DNA of 13,243 bases. Origin: an uncultured Clostridia bacterium. Its GTDB lineage: Bacteria > Bacillota > Clostridia > Oscillospirales > Oscillospiraceae. This document shows positions 1-7,032 of the stretch, piece by piece; within the stretch, counting starts at the first letter, position 1; each line of letters begins with the position of its first letter. Location: NCBI GenBank assembly GCA_945910975.1, contig CAMDZY010000030.1:1-13243 (forward strand), in the 5' to 3' direction. A program made the position numbers and the translations under genes. A model generated the notes under the pieces. It saw only the letters and a program-made list of their open reading frames with translations, made no database searches and was not told where the DNA came from.

Positions 1-244
1 AAATCAGCGTGGCTTCCGGGTTGGCAAACGTCAAAATCAAGCTGAGCAGGCTCACCGCCGCATACCAGACGAACGCCATTTTTTTGCCGCATTCGTGGAT
101 CACGGGAATCATCAAAAACATGACCAGTACCGGGCAGCAAAAGGTTGCCAGCGGAATGATCTCCCCGCCCAGCATCACCACCACCGCCAATGCGCCCAAA
201 ACACCGCAAAGCGCCACGACACCCGCAGAAGTGCGTTTTTTCAT
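1..244 (-). CDS. Integral membrane protein, partial (C-terminus off the left edge)
   Basis: An open frame runs from an ATG at 244 leftwards off the window; 81 codons are visible without a stop. The start MKKRTSAGVV is followed by three hydrophobic stretches (about residues 7-25, 29-49 and 57-74), with a charged HECGKK turn between the last two, so this is a polytopic membrane protein. A GAGG ribosome binding site lies 8 nt before the ATG, at the very end of the upstream pncB gene. Only 10 nt separate the two genes, so they are probably co-transcribed and translationally coupled. The family is not identified. A role in precursor uptake, for example as a substrate-binding membrane component, would fit the NAD-salvage neighbour, but that is only a guess from position. 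Confidence 0.75.
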   Translation of the reverse strand, partial: MKKRTSAGVVALCGVLGALAVVVMLGGEIIPLATFCCPVLVMFLMIPVIHECGKKMAFVWYAAVSLLSLILTFANPEATLI

Positions 245-254
245 GCACGCATCC

Positions 255-1703
255 TCACGCGTTGTCTTTTAAAAGCTGATACTTGATATCGTACAGCTTC
301 TTCGACAAATCCACATAATACGTATGCGGATTATCAAACCGCTTGACCTCGTCCCAGAGGGAATCGACCTGCTGGGCGCAGTAGGTGCGGATCTGCTCCA
401 GCGTGGGCAGCGAATAGACCAGATTGCCGTTTTGGAAAACCGGCACCTGCAGCTCCTTGGCAGTGAAGTCGTAGACCGTTTTGCGCTTCCACGTGGCATC
501 CGGATCAAAAATTTCCAAATCGTGGCTGTCGTCCACCGTTTCGTCATGCAGGCACAGGTAGTCCGCGATGGCCTTGCCGGTGTCGTTGCCGAAGAAGCGG
601 TACAGCTTTTTAAAGTGAGGATTGGTGATTTTTCCAGGGTCGGCGCTGATTTTGATCTTGGGAATGATCGTTCCGTTTTCCGCTTCGGTTGCAACCAACT
701 TATACACGCCGCCGAACACAGGCTCGGAGCGCGCCGTGATCAGGCGTTCGCCAACGCCGAACATATCGATCTGTGCGCCCTGGCGCAGCAAATCCTGAAT
801 GATGTACTCATCAAGCGAATTGGACACGGAAATTTTGCAGTCTGTCCAACCGGCCTCATCCAGCATCTGGCGTGCCTTGACCGTCAGGTAGGTCAGGTCG
901 CCGGAATCAAGGCGAATGCCGCAGTTTTTGATGCCGAGCGGCTTTAGCACTTCATTAAACGCGCGAATGGCGTTGGGAACGCCGCTTTTGAGCGTGTTGT
1001 AGGTGTCCACCAGCAGGGTTGCGTTGGTGGGGTAGGTTTCGCAATAGGTTTTGAAGGCTTCATATTCCGAGTCGAACATCTGCACCCATGAGTGTGCCAT
1101 GGTGCCGCCGGCATGAACGCCATAAACCTGGTCGGAAATGGTGCAGGCCGTGCCGTGGCAGCCGCCAATATACGCAGCCCGCGCGCCGATGATGGCACCG
1201 TCTGCGCCCTGTGCGCGGCGGGAGCCAAACTCCAAAACCGTCCTGCCCGCTGCAGCGCGGCAAACACGGTTGGCCTTGGTGGCGATCAGGCTCTGGTGGT
1301 TGAGCGCCAGCAAAACATAGGTTTCGATCAGCTGTGCTTCAATGGCAGGCGCACGAACGGTGAGAATCGGTTCCTTGGGGAAGATCGGCGTACCCTCCGG
1401 CACCGCCCAGATATCGCCGTGGAAACGGAAATTGCGCAGGTAGGTCAAAAATTCCTCGCAAAAGAGGTTTCTGCCACGCAGATAGGCAATATCCTCCTCG
1501 GAAAAATGAAGCTGTTGAATGTATTTTACCACCTGCTCCAAACCGGCAGCAATTGCAAAACCGGCATTGTCCGGGCAGCGGCGGAAAAACACGTCAAAAT
1601 AGCAAATTTTGTCCTTATAGCCGTTTTTTAGATAGCCATTGCCCATGGTCAGCTCATAAAAATCGCACAGCATGGACATATTGAGTTTCTCGTTGGGATT
1701 CAT
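255..1703 (-). CDS. pncB: Nicotinate phosphoribosyltransferase
   Basis: This cytoplasmic enzyme condenses nicotinate with PRPP to nicotinate mononucleotide, using ATP hydrolysis, in NAD salvage. The 482-residue product has the length usual for the Gram-positive enzyme. Recognisable blocks are the N-terminal MSMLCDFYELTMGNGY, FGSRRAQG (about 159-166), GTMAHSWVQ (about 200-208), LLVDTYNTLKSG (about 230-241), GIRLDSGDL (about 262-270) and FGVGERLITARSEPVFGGVY. The His of GTMAHS (about 204) is at the position I take to match the phosphorylated His of the Salmonella enzyme. The frame could start 7 codons earlier at 1724, but the ATG at 1703 has a GAGG site 6 nt upstream and is preferred. It has its own promoter at 1750-1777 and is followed after 10 nt by the membrane gene at 1-244. 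Confidence 0.95.
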   Translation of the reverse strand: MNPNEKLNMSMLCDFYELTMGNGYLKNGYKDKICYFDVFFRRCPDNAGFAIAAGLEQVVKYIQQLHFSEEDIAYLRGRNLFCEEFLTYLRNFRFHGDIWAVPEGTPIFPKEPILTVRAPAIEAQLIETYVLLALNHQSLIATKANRVCRAAAGRTVLEFGSRRAQGADGAIIGARAAYIGGCHGTACTISDQVYGVHAGGTMAHSWVQMFDSEYEAFKTYCETYPTNATLLVDTYNTLKSGVPNAIRAFNEVLKPLGIKNCGIRLDSGDLTYLTVKARQMLDEAGWTDCKISVSNSLDEYIIQDLLRQGAQIDMFGVGERLITARSEPVFGGVYKLVATEAENGTIIPKIKISADPGKITNPHFKKLYRFFGNDTGKAIADYLCLHDETVDDSHDLEIFDPDATWKRKTVYDFTAKELQVPVFQNGNLVYSLPTLEQIRTYCAQQVDSLWDEVKRFDNPHTYYVDLSKKLYDIKYQLLKDNA

Positions 1704-1749
1704 AATGTACCTCGTTTCATACAATCGGCAAAATGGGAATGCTATCCCT

Positions 1750-1777
1750 ATTATATCCCAAGAAGTCGGAATGTCAA
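1750..1777 (-). promoter_or_regulatory. Sigma-A-type promoter of pncB
   Basis: On the minus strand a perfect -35 TTGACA (1772-1777) and a perfect -10 TATAAT (1750-1755) are separated by 16 nt. The predicted start of transcription leaves a leader of about 40 nt before the ATG at 1703. That is too short for most riboswitches, and none is seen. Confidence 0.85.
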
Positions 1778-1802
1778 CGGTTTTTCACAAGTCGATCGCT
1801 CC

Positions 1803-1840
1803 AAAAAAGGGACTGTGCAAAGCGCATTTGCAGCAGTCCC
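1803..1840 (-). terminator. Rho-independent terminator of the small hypothetical gene
   Basis: Read on the minus strand, GGGACTG (1834-1840) pairs with CAGTCCC (1809-1815). An inner TGCAAA/TTTGCA pair extends the stem to 13 bp with a single unpaired C and a 5-nt loop. A run of six T (1803-1808) follows directly. It starts 23 nt after the stop of the gene at 1864 and separates it from the pncB promoter. Confidence 0.9.
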
Positions 1841-1863
1841 CTGAAAATCGGCGCAGGTTTCAC

Positions 1864-2079
1864 TTATCGAATCAGCTCTGCCGGAATCTGTGCGTAATCG
1901 TACATGACCTCAGAATGATTGTCCCGAATGAGCTGTTTGTCCACGAGCCTCCCGCTCTCACGGTCGATTACATTTCGATAAATCTTTGATACCCTGTAAT
2001 ATTTTTCCCCTTCACGGCGGAAGTGGTGGTCTTCCTCGATAATTTCATAGCGCTGCGGGAATTGTCGTTCGCTTCGCAA
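1864..2079 (-). CDS. Small hypothetical charged protein; start uncertain, possible frameshift
   Basis: This short, charged, soluble product is rich in Arg, Glu, Asp and Tyr, with segments such as RYEIIEEDHHFRREG, YYRVSKIYRNVIDRESGRL and IRDNHSEVMYDYAQIP. I do not recognise the family. There is no signal peptide, membrane segment or Cys motif. The frame opens with a TTG at 2079 directly after an in-frame TGA and has no well-placed ribosome binding site. The well-placed site (AGAGG, 6 nt before an ATG at 2103) and a second ATG at 2099 both feed the other two frames, which end early. Promoter and terminator are strong, so the locus is transcribed. Either TTG is the real start, reading relies on coupling from a short upstream frame, or a single-base indel has separated the start from the body. 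Confidence 0.55.
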   Translation of the reverse strand: MRSERQFPQRYEIIEEDHHFRREGEKYYRVSKIYRNVIDRESGRLVDKQLIRDNHSEVMYDYAQIPAELIR

Positions 2080-2142
2080 TCAAGCTTGGATTTTCCTTCA
2101 TGCATCTTAGGCCTCTTTTCTACTGTATGGTTTACCGATTCA

Positions 2143-2171
2143 ATTATACACAATATCGGCATGAATTGCAA
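2143..2171 (-). promoter_or_regulatory. Promoter of the small hypothetical gene
   Basis: The minus strand reads TTGCAA (2166-2171), 17 nt, then a perfect TATAAT (2143-2148). Transcription would begin near 2136, leaving about 33 nt to the ATG at 2103 or 57 nt to the TTG at 2079. It is divergent from, and close to, the promoter at 2197-2225. Confidence 0.8.
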
Positions 2172-2196
2172 TAACGAAGATTTCTCCGGCTCTGCA

Positions 2197-2225
2197 TTGC
2201 AAAACCGACGGCATTCGACTATAAT
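2197..2225 (+). promoter_or_regulatory. Promoter of the mini kinase-like gene
   Basis: TTGCAA (2197-2202), a 17-nt spacer and TATAAT (2220-2225) match exactly the hexamers and spacing of the divergent promoter at 2143-2171. The leader is very short: transcription from about 2232 would start just at the ribosome binding site, which may be trimmed if the start is a few bases later. Confidence 0.75.
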
Positions 2226-2245
2226 AGCGGCAGGGAGGAATGGTT

Positions 2246-2794
2246 ATGCAAAATCAGAGCTGTACGGTAAACGGCAGGCGCTTTATCCTGCAAGCGCTTC
2301 TCGGCAAGGGGAAGGGCGGTTATTCCTATCTGGCAAGCGACGGGGAAAAATCCTATGTGTTGAAGCAAATTCATCATGAGCCTTGCGATTACTACCAATT
2401 CGGCGACAAAATGCAAGCGGAGCTGCACGATTACCGGCAGCTGCGCGCGCTCGGGATCCGGATGCCCGAATTGATCGATGCCGATTTGGAACACGAGCGA
2501 ATTTTAAAAGAATATATCCGCGGCGAAACGATTTTTCAACTGGTGCTGCAAGACAAATTTCGGCCGGAATACCTGGAGCAAATGCAAGCCATGTGTCGTT
2601 TGCTCTATCCGGCAAACCTCAACATTGATTATTTCCCGACGAATTTTGTGGTGCAAGACGATCTGCTTTATTACGTGGATTACGAATGTAACAGCTATAT
2701 CCCGCAGTGGAATTTTGAAAATTGGGGCGTTCAATACTGGTCAAAAACGCCGGCCTTTTTGCAGTATGCCCAAAGCACGGCCGGGAAAAAATAG
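2246..2794 (+). CDS. Mini protein-kinase-like (kinase-fold) protein
   Basis: This 182-residue soluble protein keeps the main landmarks of the protein kinase/aminoglycoside-phosphotransferase fold. It has a glycine loop LLGKGKGGYSYLA (Gly20, 22, 24, 25), an ATP-anchoring Lys40 in YVLKQI, a candidate helix-C Glu59 in QAELHDY, and a catalytic-loop-like NIDYFPTN (Asp128 and Asn133, the D-x4-N spacing). VDYE supplies a candidate metal-binding Asp145 where DFG would be. The usual His before the catalytic Asp is replaced, and the C-lobe is much shorter than the roughly 250 residues usual for kinases. The start at 2246 is chosen over the ATG at 2240 because GGGAGG (2233-2238) lies 7 nt from it and almost abuts the other. 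The substrate is unknown. The gene lies 68 nt before the TPR/LRR gene, which has its own promoter, so a functional link is only possible. A pseudokinase is the alternative. Confidence 0.75.
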   Translation: MQNQSCTVNGRRFILQALLGKGKGGYSYLASDGEKSYVLKQIHHEPCDYYQFGDKMQAELHDYRQLRALGIRMPELIDADLEHERILKEYIRGETIFQLVLQDKFRPEYLEQMQAMCRLLYPANLNIDYFPTNFVVQDDLLYYVDYECNSYIPQWNFENWGVQYWSKTPAFLQYAQSTAGKK

Positions 2795-2801
2795 GCATTT
2801 C

Positions 2802-2830
2802 TTGACTTATTGTAAAAACTGTCGTATAAT
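2802..2830 (+). promoter_or_regulatory. Promoter of the TPR/LRR membrane protein gene
   Basis: TTGACT (2802-2807) and TATAAT (2825-2830) are separated by 17 nt, 8 nt after the stop of the kinase-like gene. There is no terminator between the two genes, so some read-through from upstream is also likely. Confidence 0.85.
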
Positions 2831-2862
2831 ATCGGTGTATTTCAATAGAACGGAGTATCGAT

Positions 2863-4572
2863 ATGAGAAGGGCTTTGAAAATTGTCATACCGCTGCTGGT
2901 TCTGGCGCTGATCATTGGCGGCTTATATGCCTACTTCTTCATGATTTCGCCGGATACTACGGCCGTCATGCTGAAAAACTGGGGCGACAGCAGTGCGGAA
3001 AATGGCAACTACTCCCGTGCGATCCGGTTGTACGAGCTGGCATACGAATTGGATCCCGGCAATACGGATTTGGCATTTTCGCTTGCCACCTCTTATTCCG
3101 GCGCGCAGAATTATACCAAAGCAGAATATATACTGCTGGATTGCATCAAGGTGAATCCGGCGGATGTTTCCCTTTATGTTGCGCTTTCTAAGGTCTTTGT
3201 GGCGCAGGATAAGCTGTTGGATGCGCAGGAGCTGCTGGACGGTGGTTTGCCGGAGGACATCGGCAATCAGCTGCAAGCGATGCGCCCCGCTGCACCAACG
3301 CTCTGTCAGGAGCCGGGATACTATTCGGAATATGTCGATCTGGAAGTCACCGCACCGGAGGGCACGGTTTACGTATCGCTGGATGAGGAATTTCCTTCCA
3401 TGGCCGGCGGGATCTTCCGCGGTGCCACACTTCCCGGCGGTACCACACAGGTCACTGCAATTTGCGTGGGAACCAACGGTCTGGTCAGCCCGCTGACCAC
3501 CGGAGAATATACCATTGACGGCGTGATTGAAGAAGCCGTCTTTGCCGATGCCGCCATGGAAGACTATGTGCGCGAATTGCTCTACAAATCGCCGACCCAG
3601 CGCATCATGACCGATGAGCTTTGGGACATTACGGAGCTTTCCCTGCCGGAAGCCGTGACGACTCTGGAGGATCTGCATTATTTTGTGGGCTTGACCTCCC
3701 TAAGCATTTCCGCTTTGCCGGATTCGGATCTTGGCTTTTTGGAGCTTATGCCGGATCTGTCCTCGCTTACCCTCAGTGGCTGCGCTCTGACGTCCGAACA
3801 GCTGGCCGCTCTGCGCCTTGCGCCCGGACTGACCCACTTGCAGCTTGCCAATTGCAGTCTTTCCACGCTGGCGCCCTTGTCCGCTCTGACACAGCTTGCG
3901 GTGCTGGACTTGTCCGACAACTTCATCAGCGATTTAACGCCGCTTTCCGGCTGCACCGCCTTGCAGGAACTCAATTTGCAGAGCAATGGCGTTTCCGATG
4001 CGGCGCCGCTGGCGTCACTGACGGCGCTTCGGATTTTGAATCTATCGTCCAACGGCTTAAAAGACGTCAGCGCCCTGTCCGCCTGCACCAAGCTGGAGGA
4101 ACTGTATCTGTCCGGTAACAAGCTGACAACGCTGGATTGCATCAGCTCCATGACCGTTTTGCGGATTTTGGAGGTCGCCAAAAACCAGCTCAAGAACATT
4201 GGCAGCGTTTCCATGCAGCTGGAACGGTTTGACGCATCGGAAAACGTGCTGGAAAGCATCGACGGTCTTGAGCAGGTCACCACGCTGCACTACATTAACA
4301 TCAATTACAATGACGTCAAGGTGCTGCCCGACTTCTCCTCCGATTGCCAACTGCAACAGTTCTATGCCGCGCACAATTTCCTGGAGGACATCTCCGGGCT
4401 GTCCGATTTGCCGCAGCTGAACTATGTGGATATCGACTACAACAACGTTTCCTCGGTCGACAGTCTTCTGAGTTGTCCGATGATCGTGCAAATCAACGCA
4501 TTCGGAACCAATGTAAAAGATATCTCGGCCTTTAAGGACACATCTGTCATTGTCAATTACAATCCCTCATAA
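2863..4572 (+). CDS. Membrane-anchored TPR and leucine-rich-repeat protein
   Basis: The 569-residue protein has an N-terminal basic MRRALK and one membrane helix (about 7-27) without a clear cleavage site, so it is probably anchored with its bulk outside the cell. About two and a half TPR-like helical repeats follow (about 34-128, for example NGNYSRAIRLYELAYELDPGN). Next comes a small beta domain resembling the chitobiase C-terminal type (about 142-219), a helical linker with VRELLYKSPTQRIMTDELWDI, and an internalin/SDS22-type LRR solenoid of roughly 12-13 repeats (about 256-563) with LxxLxLSxN signatures such as LAVLDLSDNFISDLTPLSG. Such solenoids bind proteins, but the ligand is unknown. 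There is no LPxTG or SLH anchor and no enzymatic motif. The ribosome binding site CGGAG lies 7 nt before the ATG. The gene ends at a hairpin shared with the convergent helicase. Confidence 0.88.
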   Translation: MRRALKIVIPLLVLALIIGGLYAYFFMISPDTTAVMLKNWGDSSAENGNYSRAIRLYELAYELDPGNTDLAFSLATSYSGAQNYTKAEYILLDCIKVNPADVSLYVALSKVFVAQDKLLDAQELLDGGLPEDIGNQLQAMRPAAPTLCQEPGYYSEYVDLEVTAPEGTVYVSLDEEFPSMAGGIFRGATLPGGTTQVTAICVGTNGLVSPLTTGEYTIDGVIEEAVFADAAMEDYVRELLYKSPTQRIMTDELWDITELSLPEAVTTLEDLHYFVGLTSLSISALPDSDLGFLELMPDLSSLTLSGCALTSEQLAALRLAPGLTHLQLANCSLSTLAPLSALTQLAVLDLSDNFISDLTPLSGCTALQELNLQSNGVSDAAPLASLTALRILNLSSNGLKDVSALSACTKLEELYLSGNKLTTLDCISSMTVLRILEVAKNQLKNIGSVSMQLERFDASENVLESIDGLEQVTTLHYININYNDVKVLPDFSSDCQLQQFYAAHNFLEDISGLSDLPQLNYVDIDYNNVSSVDSLLSCPMIVQINAFGTNVKDISAFKDTSVIVNYNPS

Positions 4573-4584
4573 CCAAATAATTAT

Positions 4585-4614
4585 GCTCCCCGTAAGACAG
4601 TTCTTATGGGGAGC
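4585..4614. terminator. Hairpin between convergent genes, probable bidirectional terminator
   Basis: GCTCCCC (4585-4591) pairs with GGGGAGC (4608-4614), extended by a G-T pair and TAAGA/TCTTA to a 13-bp stem with a 4-nt loop. It lies 12 nt after the LRR gene and 5 nt after the helicase gene on the other strand. Neither flank has a long T run (plus side ATGATTTAT), so intrinsic termination may be moderate. Confidence 0.75.
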
Positions 4615-4619
4615 ATGAT

Positions 4620-6770
4620 TTATGAAAGCGCTTCCAGCTTGGCGCGGATGGAGAGGGAGCGTGGTGTGGGAAGGGCATCGAATTGAATCAAATAGGCTGC
4701 ATCGTCATGGGAAAGCACGGTGCCGGTGCCGAAAATTCCGTGCCGGATGCGCTGACCTGTCGGGAAATAGGTGCGGTCGGCCTCCTCTTGCAGGAATCTA
4801 CTGTTCCAGCCAATATAGTCCTGCGCATCCCGGAGCAGGCTGTCCTGCGGCTTTGCCGTGCATTGCAGCAGTTGCGGGTCAATATCCAGCAGAAAGCGGG
4901 ATGGGTAGCGCGGTGTACCGTCCAAATTCCAGCCGCTTGCGTCCGTCAGGTACAGTCCTTTTTGCGCGCGAGTCATCGCCACGAATGCAAGGCGGCGTTC
5001 TTCCTCCATGCCGGCAAGGGTGCGCGTCTTGCGGGAGGGGAACACGCCCTCATTCATCGCGCACAAAAACACATAGGGAAATTCCAAGCCCTTTGCCGTG
5101 TGAACGGTCATGAGCTTCACCTTGTCGCAATTGTCCGCGACATCGCTGTTTGTAAACAGCGCCACGTGCGCCAGATAGTGCTCGAGCGTACTCTCCTCGC
5201 CGCAGGTCGTTTCAAATTCATAGACGGATTGCTTCAACTCCGCCAAATTGTCCAGCCGCTCCTGACTGCCTTCGGTACGAAGCATGGCTTCATAGCCGCT
5301 CTCATGGACGATCGCGGTCAGCACCTCGGAAATTGGGCGCTCGGCATAGTTTGCGGAAAATTCCGCAATCAGCGACAAAAATTGCGCCGCTTTTGTTCCC
5401 TTAAAAATATCCTGCTCCACGGTCTGCTGCAACGCCTGATACAAGGAGCAGGAATTTTGCGCCGCGTAGTCCTGCAAAAACCGAATGCGCCGCTGTCCCA
5501 AATTCCGCTTGGGAACGTTCAAAATGCGTGAAAACGACAAATCGTCCTGATAGACAATCATACGCAGGTAAGACAGCACATCTTTGATTTCCGTCCGGCC
5601 AAAGAACTGGACGCCGCTGTAAATCGTGTAAGGCAGCTTTTCGCGCAGAAATACCTCCTCCACGGTGCGCGTGATATAGTGCGCGCGATACAAAACCGTG
5701 ATGTCCCGATACGCAATGCCCTGCGTGTGCAATTCGGCAATCTGCGCGGCCATCCATGCGGCCTCGGCCTCCGCCGTTTCGGCATGGTGCCAGAGAACCG
5801 GCGCGCCGTCCGGCAAGGTGGGAAGCAGTTGTTTTTGGATGCGGTTCTTGTTTTTTCCGATCAGCGAATTGACCGCTGCAAGGATTTGCGGCGTGGAGCG
5901 ATAATTTTGCATCATAAAAATCGTCTTTACCTGCGGAAAAACCTTGTCAAAATCCAGCAAATACCGTACATTTGCACCGCGCCAAGTATAAATGGTCTGA
6001 TCCGGGTCGCCCACAATAAACAGATTCTTATGGTAGTCGCATAGTACCTCCATCAGCTTATATTGCAGCGGGTCGATATCCTGGAACTCATCGATCATGA
6101 TGTATTCCAGCCGCTTTTGCCATTTTAATCGAATCTGGGCATCCTGTGCAAAAATATAGAGCGAAAATTGGATCAAATCATTATAATCCAGCCCAAAGCA
6201 CTTTTTTTGCTGGTGCAGATATCCATAAAAGATGATGTCGTCCGGCTGGGTCGCCCTTTGATACTTTTCATACAGTGCGTCCGGGGACATTCGGATCATA
6301 TCTAAGTAATAGTCCTGCTCCGTCTGCGTTTTGCGCATTTCAATCATATCTCTGGCCTTGCCGAAGGTCATGCTGCGTAGCGTCAGGCCGCGCTCGTCAT
6401 AGATGATTTTCAGCATCGCATCAATATCCGCATTGTCCAGCACAAGAAAGCTCTTTGGATATTGCACCGCGTGGCTGTCCTCCTGCAAAATGCTCACGCA
6501 GAAGCCATGAAACGTATTGATGTACCCCGTGTCGTTGTCGCCGGTCAGGCGGTGGATCCGCTGGCGCATTTCGTTGGCGGATTTGTTTGTAAATGTGACG
6601 CACAAAATATTGCCCGGCAAAATTCCAATTTCATTGACCAGATAGGCAAAACGGCGCGCCAGCGCACGTGTTTTGCCGCTGCCGGCGCCGGCAATCACGC
6701 GGACAAAGCCTTCGGTGGTTGTAACGGCTTCGGTCTGCGCGGCATTGAGTCCTTGCAAAAGATTCTCCAA
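4620..6770 (-). CDS. UvrD/PcrA-type superfamily 1A ATP-dependent DNA helicase
   Basis: This 3'-5' DNA helicase/translocase of the UvrD/PcrA family would act in DNA repair and replication-conflict resolution. All family motifs are present in its 716 residues: Q-motif LNAAQTEAV (8-16), Walker A AGAGSGKT (27-34), Ia CVTFTNKSANEM, II DEFQDIDPLQ, III GDPDQTIYTWRGA, IV NYRSTPQIL, V MTVHTAKGLEFPYVFL and VI EEERRLAFVAMTRAQKGLYL. The tail GQRIRHGIFGTGTVLSHDD resembles the C-terminal RNA-polymerase/UvrB-binding Tudor-like domain of PcrA, although the linker before it is short. It could be PcrA itself or a clostridial paralogue, so no symbol is given. The start is a TTG at 6770 with a strong GGGGAGGG 6 nt upstream. 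It stands alone, convergent to the LRR gene and divergent from the feo operon. Confidence 0.93.
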   Translation of the reverse strand: MENLLQGLNAAQTEAVTTTEGFVRVIAGAGSGKTRALARRFAYLVNEIGILPGNILCVTFTNKSANEMRQRIHRLTGDNDTGYINTFHGFCVSILQEDSHAVQYPKSFLVLDNADIDAMLKIIYDERGLTLRSMTFGKARDMIEMRKTQTEQDYYLDMIRMSPDALYEKYQRATQPDDIIFYGYLHQQKKCFGLDYNDLIQFSLYIFAQDAQIRLKWQKRLEYIMIDEFQDIDPLQYKLMEVLCDYHKNLFIVGDPDQTIYTWRGANVRYLLDFDKVFPQVKTIFMMQNYRSTPQILAAVNSLIGKNKNRIQKQLLPTLPDGAPVLWHHAETAEAEAAWMAAQIAELHTQGIAYRDITVLYRAHYITRTVEEVFLREKLPYTIYSGVQFFGRTEIKDVLSYLRMIVYQDDLSFSRILNVPKRNLGQRRIRFLQDYAAQNSCSLYQALQQTVEQDIFKGTKAAQFLSLIAEFSANYAERPISEVLTAIVHESGYEAMLRTEGSQERLDNLAELKQSVYEFETTCGEESTLEHYLAHVALFTNSDVADNCDKVKLMTVHTAKGLEFPYVFLCAMNEGVFPSRKTRTLAGMEEERRLAFVAMTRAQKGLYLTDASGWNLDGTPRYPSRFLLDIDPQLLQCTAKPQDSLLRDAQDYIGWNSRFLQEEADRTYFPTGQRIRHGIFGTGTVLSHDDAAYLIQFDALPTPRSLSIRAKLEALS

Positions 6771-6801
6771 GAGAAGCCCTCCCCTGCTGTGGTATAGGTA
6801 T

Positions 6802-6830
6802 ATTGTAGCACAAATGTCCTAGTTTTTAAA
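6802..6830 (-). promoter_or_regulatory. Probable promoter of the helicase gene
   Basis: On the minus strand TACAAT (6802-6807, 5 of 6) lies 17 nt from a weak TTTAAA (6825-6830). It is 31 nt upstream of the TTG start and is the best candidate seen. The rest of the gap up to the feo promoter shows only a short TTCGGCCGAA palindrome flanked by T and A runs (6920-6940). Confidence 0.45.
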
Positions 6831-6944
6831 TCCCGAAAATTGTCGATTTTCGTACGAATTGCCGTTCACAATACGCGATCGCAGCCTGTATCCGGCAATC
6901 GCATTTCGCCGCCGGCAAATTTTTTCGGCCGAAGGAAAAAATAC

Positions 6945-6973
6945 TTGACAAACAGGTAGGGTTGGTGTATGAT
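6945..6973 (+). promoter_or_regulatory. Promoter of the feo operon
   Basis: A perfect TTGACA (6945-6950), 17-nt spacer and TATGAT (6968-6973) predict a transcription start near 6980. The start falls inside the first TTAG-N6-CTAA palindrome, so an intrinsically strong promoter is placed under apparent repressor control. Confidence 0.9.
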
Positions 6974-6976
6974 ATG

Positions 6977-7004
6977 CACGTGGTTAGTCGATGCTAACCA
7001 CGTG
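6977..7004 (+). promoter_or_regulatory. Operator 1: 28-bp inverted repeat on the feo transcription start
   Basis: Perfect 11-bp arms CACGTGGTTAG (6977-6987) and CTAACCACGTG (6994-7004) flank TCGATG. The core TTAG-N6-CTAA has the layout of DtxR/IdeR/MntR-family metal-repressor sites. It begins 3 nt after the -10 and covers the predicted start, so a metal-bound repressor would block initiation. The regulator is not encoded in the window; its identity is inferred from site shape and target genes. Confidence 0.8.
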
Positions 7005-7018
7005 TTTAGCCCATTTGG

Positions 7019-7032
7019 TTAGCATATGCTAA
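7019..7032 (+). promoter_or_regulatory. Operator 2: perfect palindrome TTAGCATATGCTAA in the feo leader
   Basis: This exact 14-bp palindrome has the same TTAG-N6-CTAA form as operator 1. Their centres are 35 bp apart, roughly three and a third helical turns. It lies 11 nt before the first feoA ribosome binding site. Confidence 0.78.

Noticed and set aside
1704..1749. NAD- or niacin-responsive riboswitch before pncB
   Set aside because: The leader from the predicted start to the ATG is only about 40 nt and shows no stable structure, so there is not enough room for a known aptamer plus expression platform.
4683..5531. Long plus-strand open frame opposite the helicase
   Set aside because: It is a shadow of the strongly conserved helicase frame, has no ribosome binding site and encodes a sequence without recognisable motifs. 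The same applies to frames at 324-947, 1092-1631 and 10533-11816 (plus) and 2923-3678 and 9372-10064 (minus).
6920..6940. TTCGGCCGAA palindrome with flanking T and A runs as a terminator or operator
   Set aside because: No gene ends nearby on either strand, the stem is only about 5 bp per arm, and it does not match the TTAG-N6-CTAA sites. It lies just upstream of the feo -35 and could be an upstream element, but the sequence alone does not support a call.
6977..7032. Inverted repeats as insertion-sequence ends or an attachment site
   Set aside because: There is no transposase, integrase or target duplication, and the repeats lie precisely on the feo promoter and leader, which fits operators.
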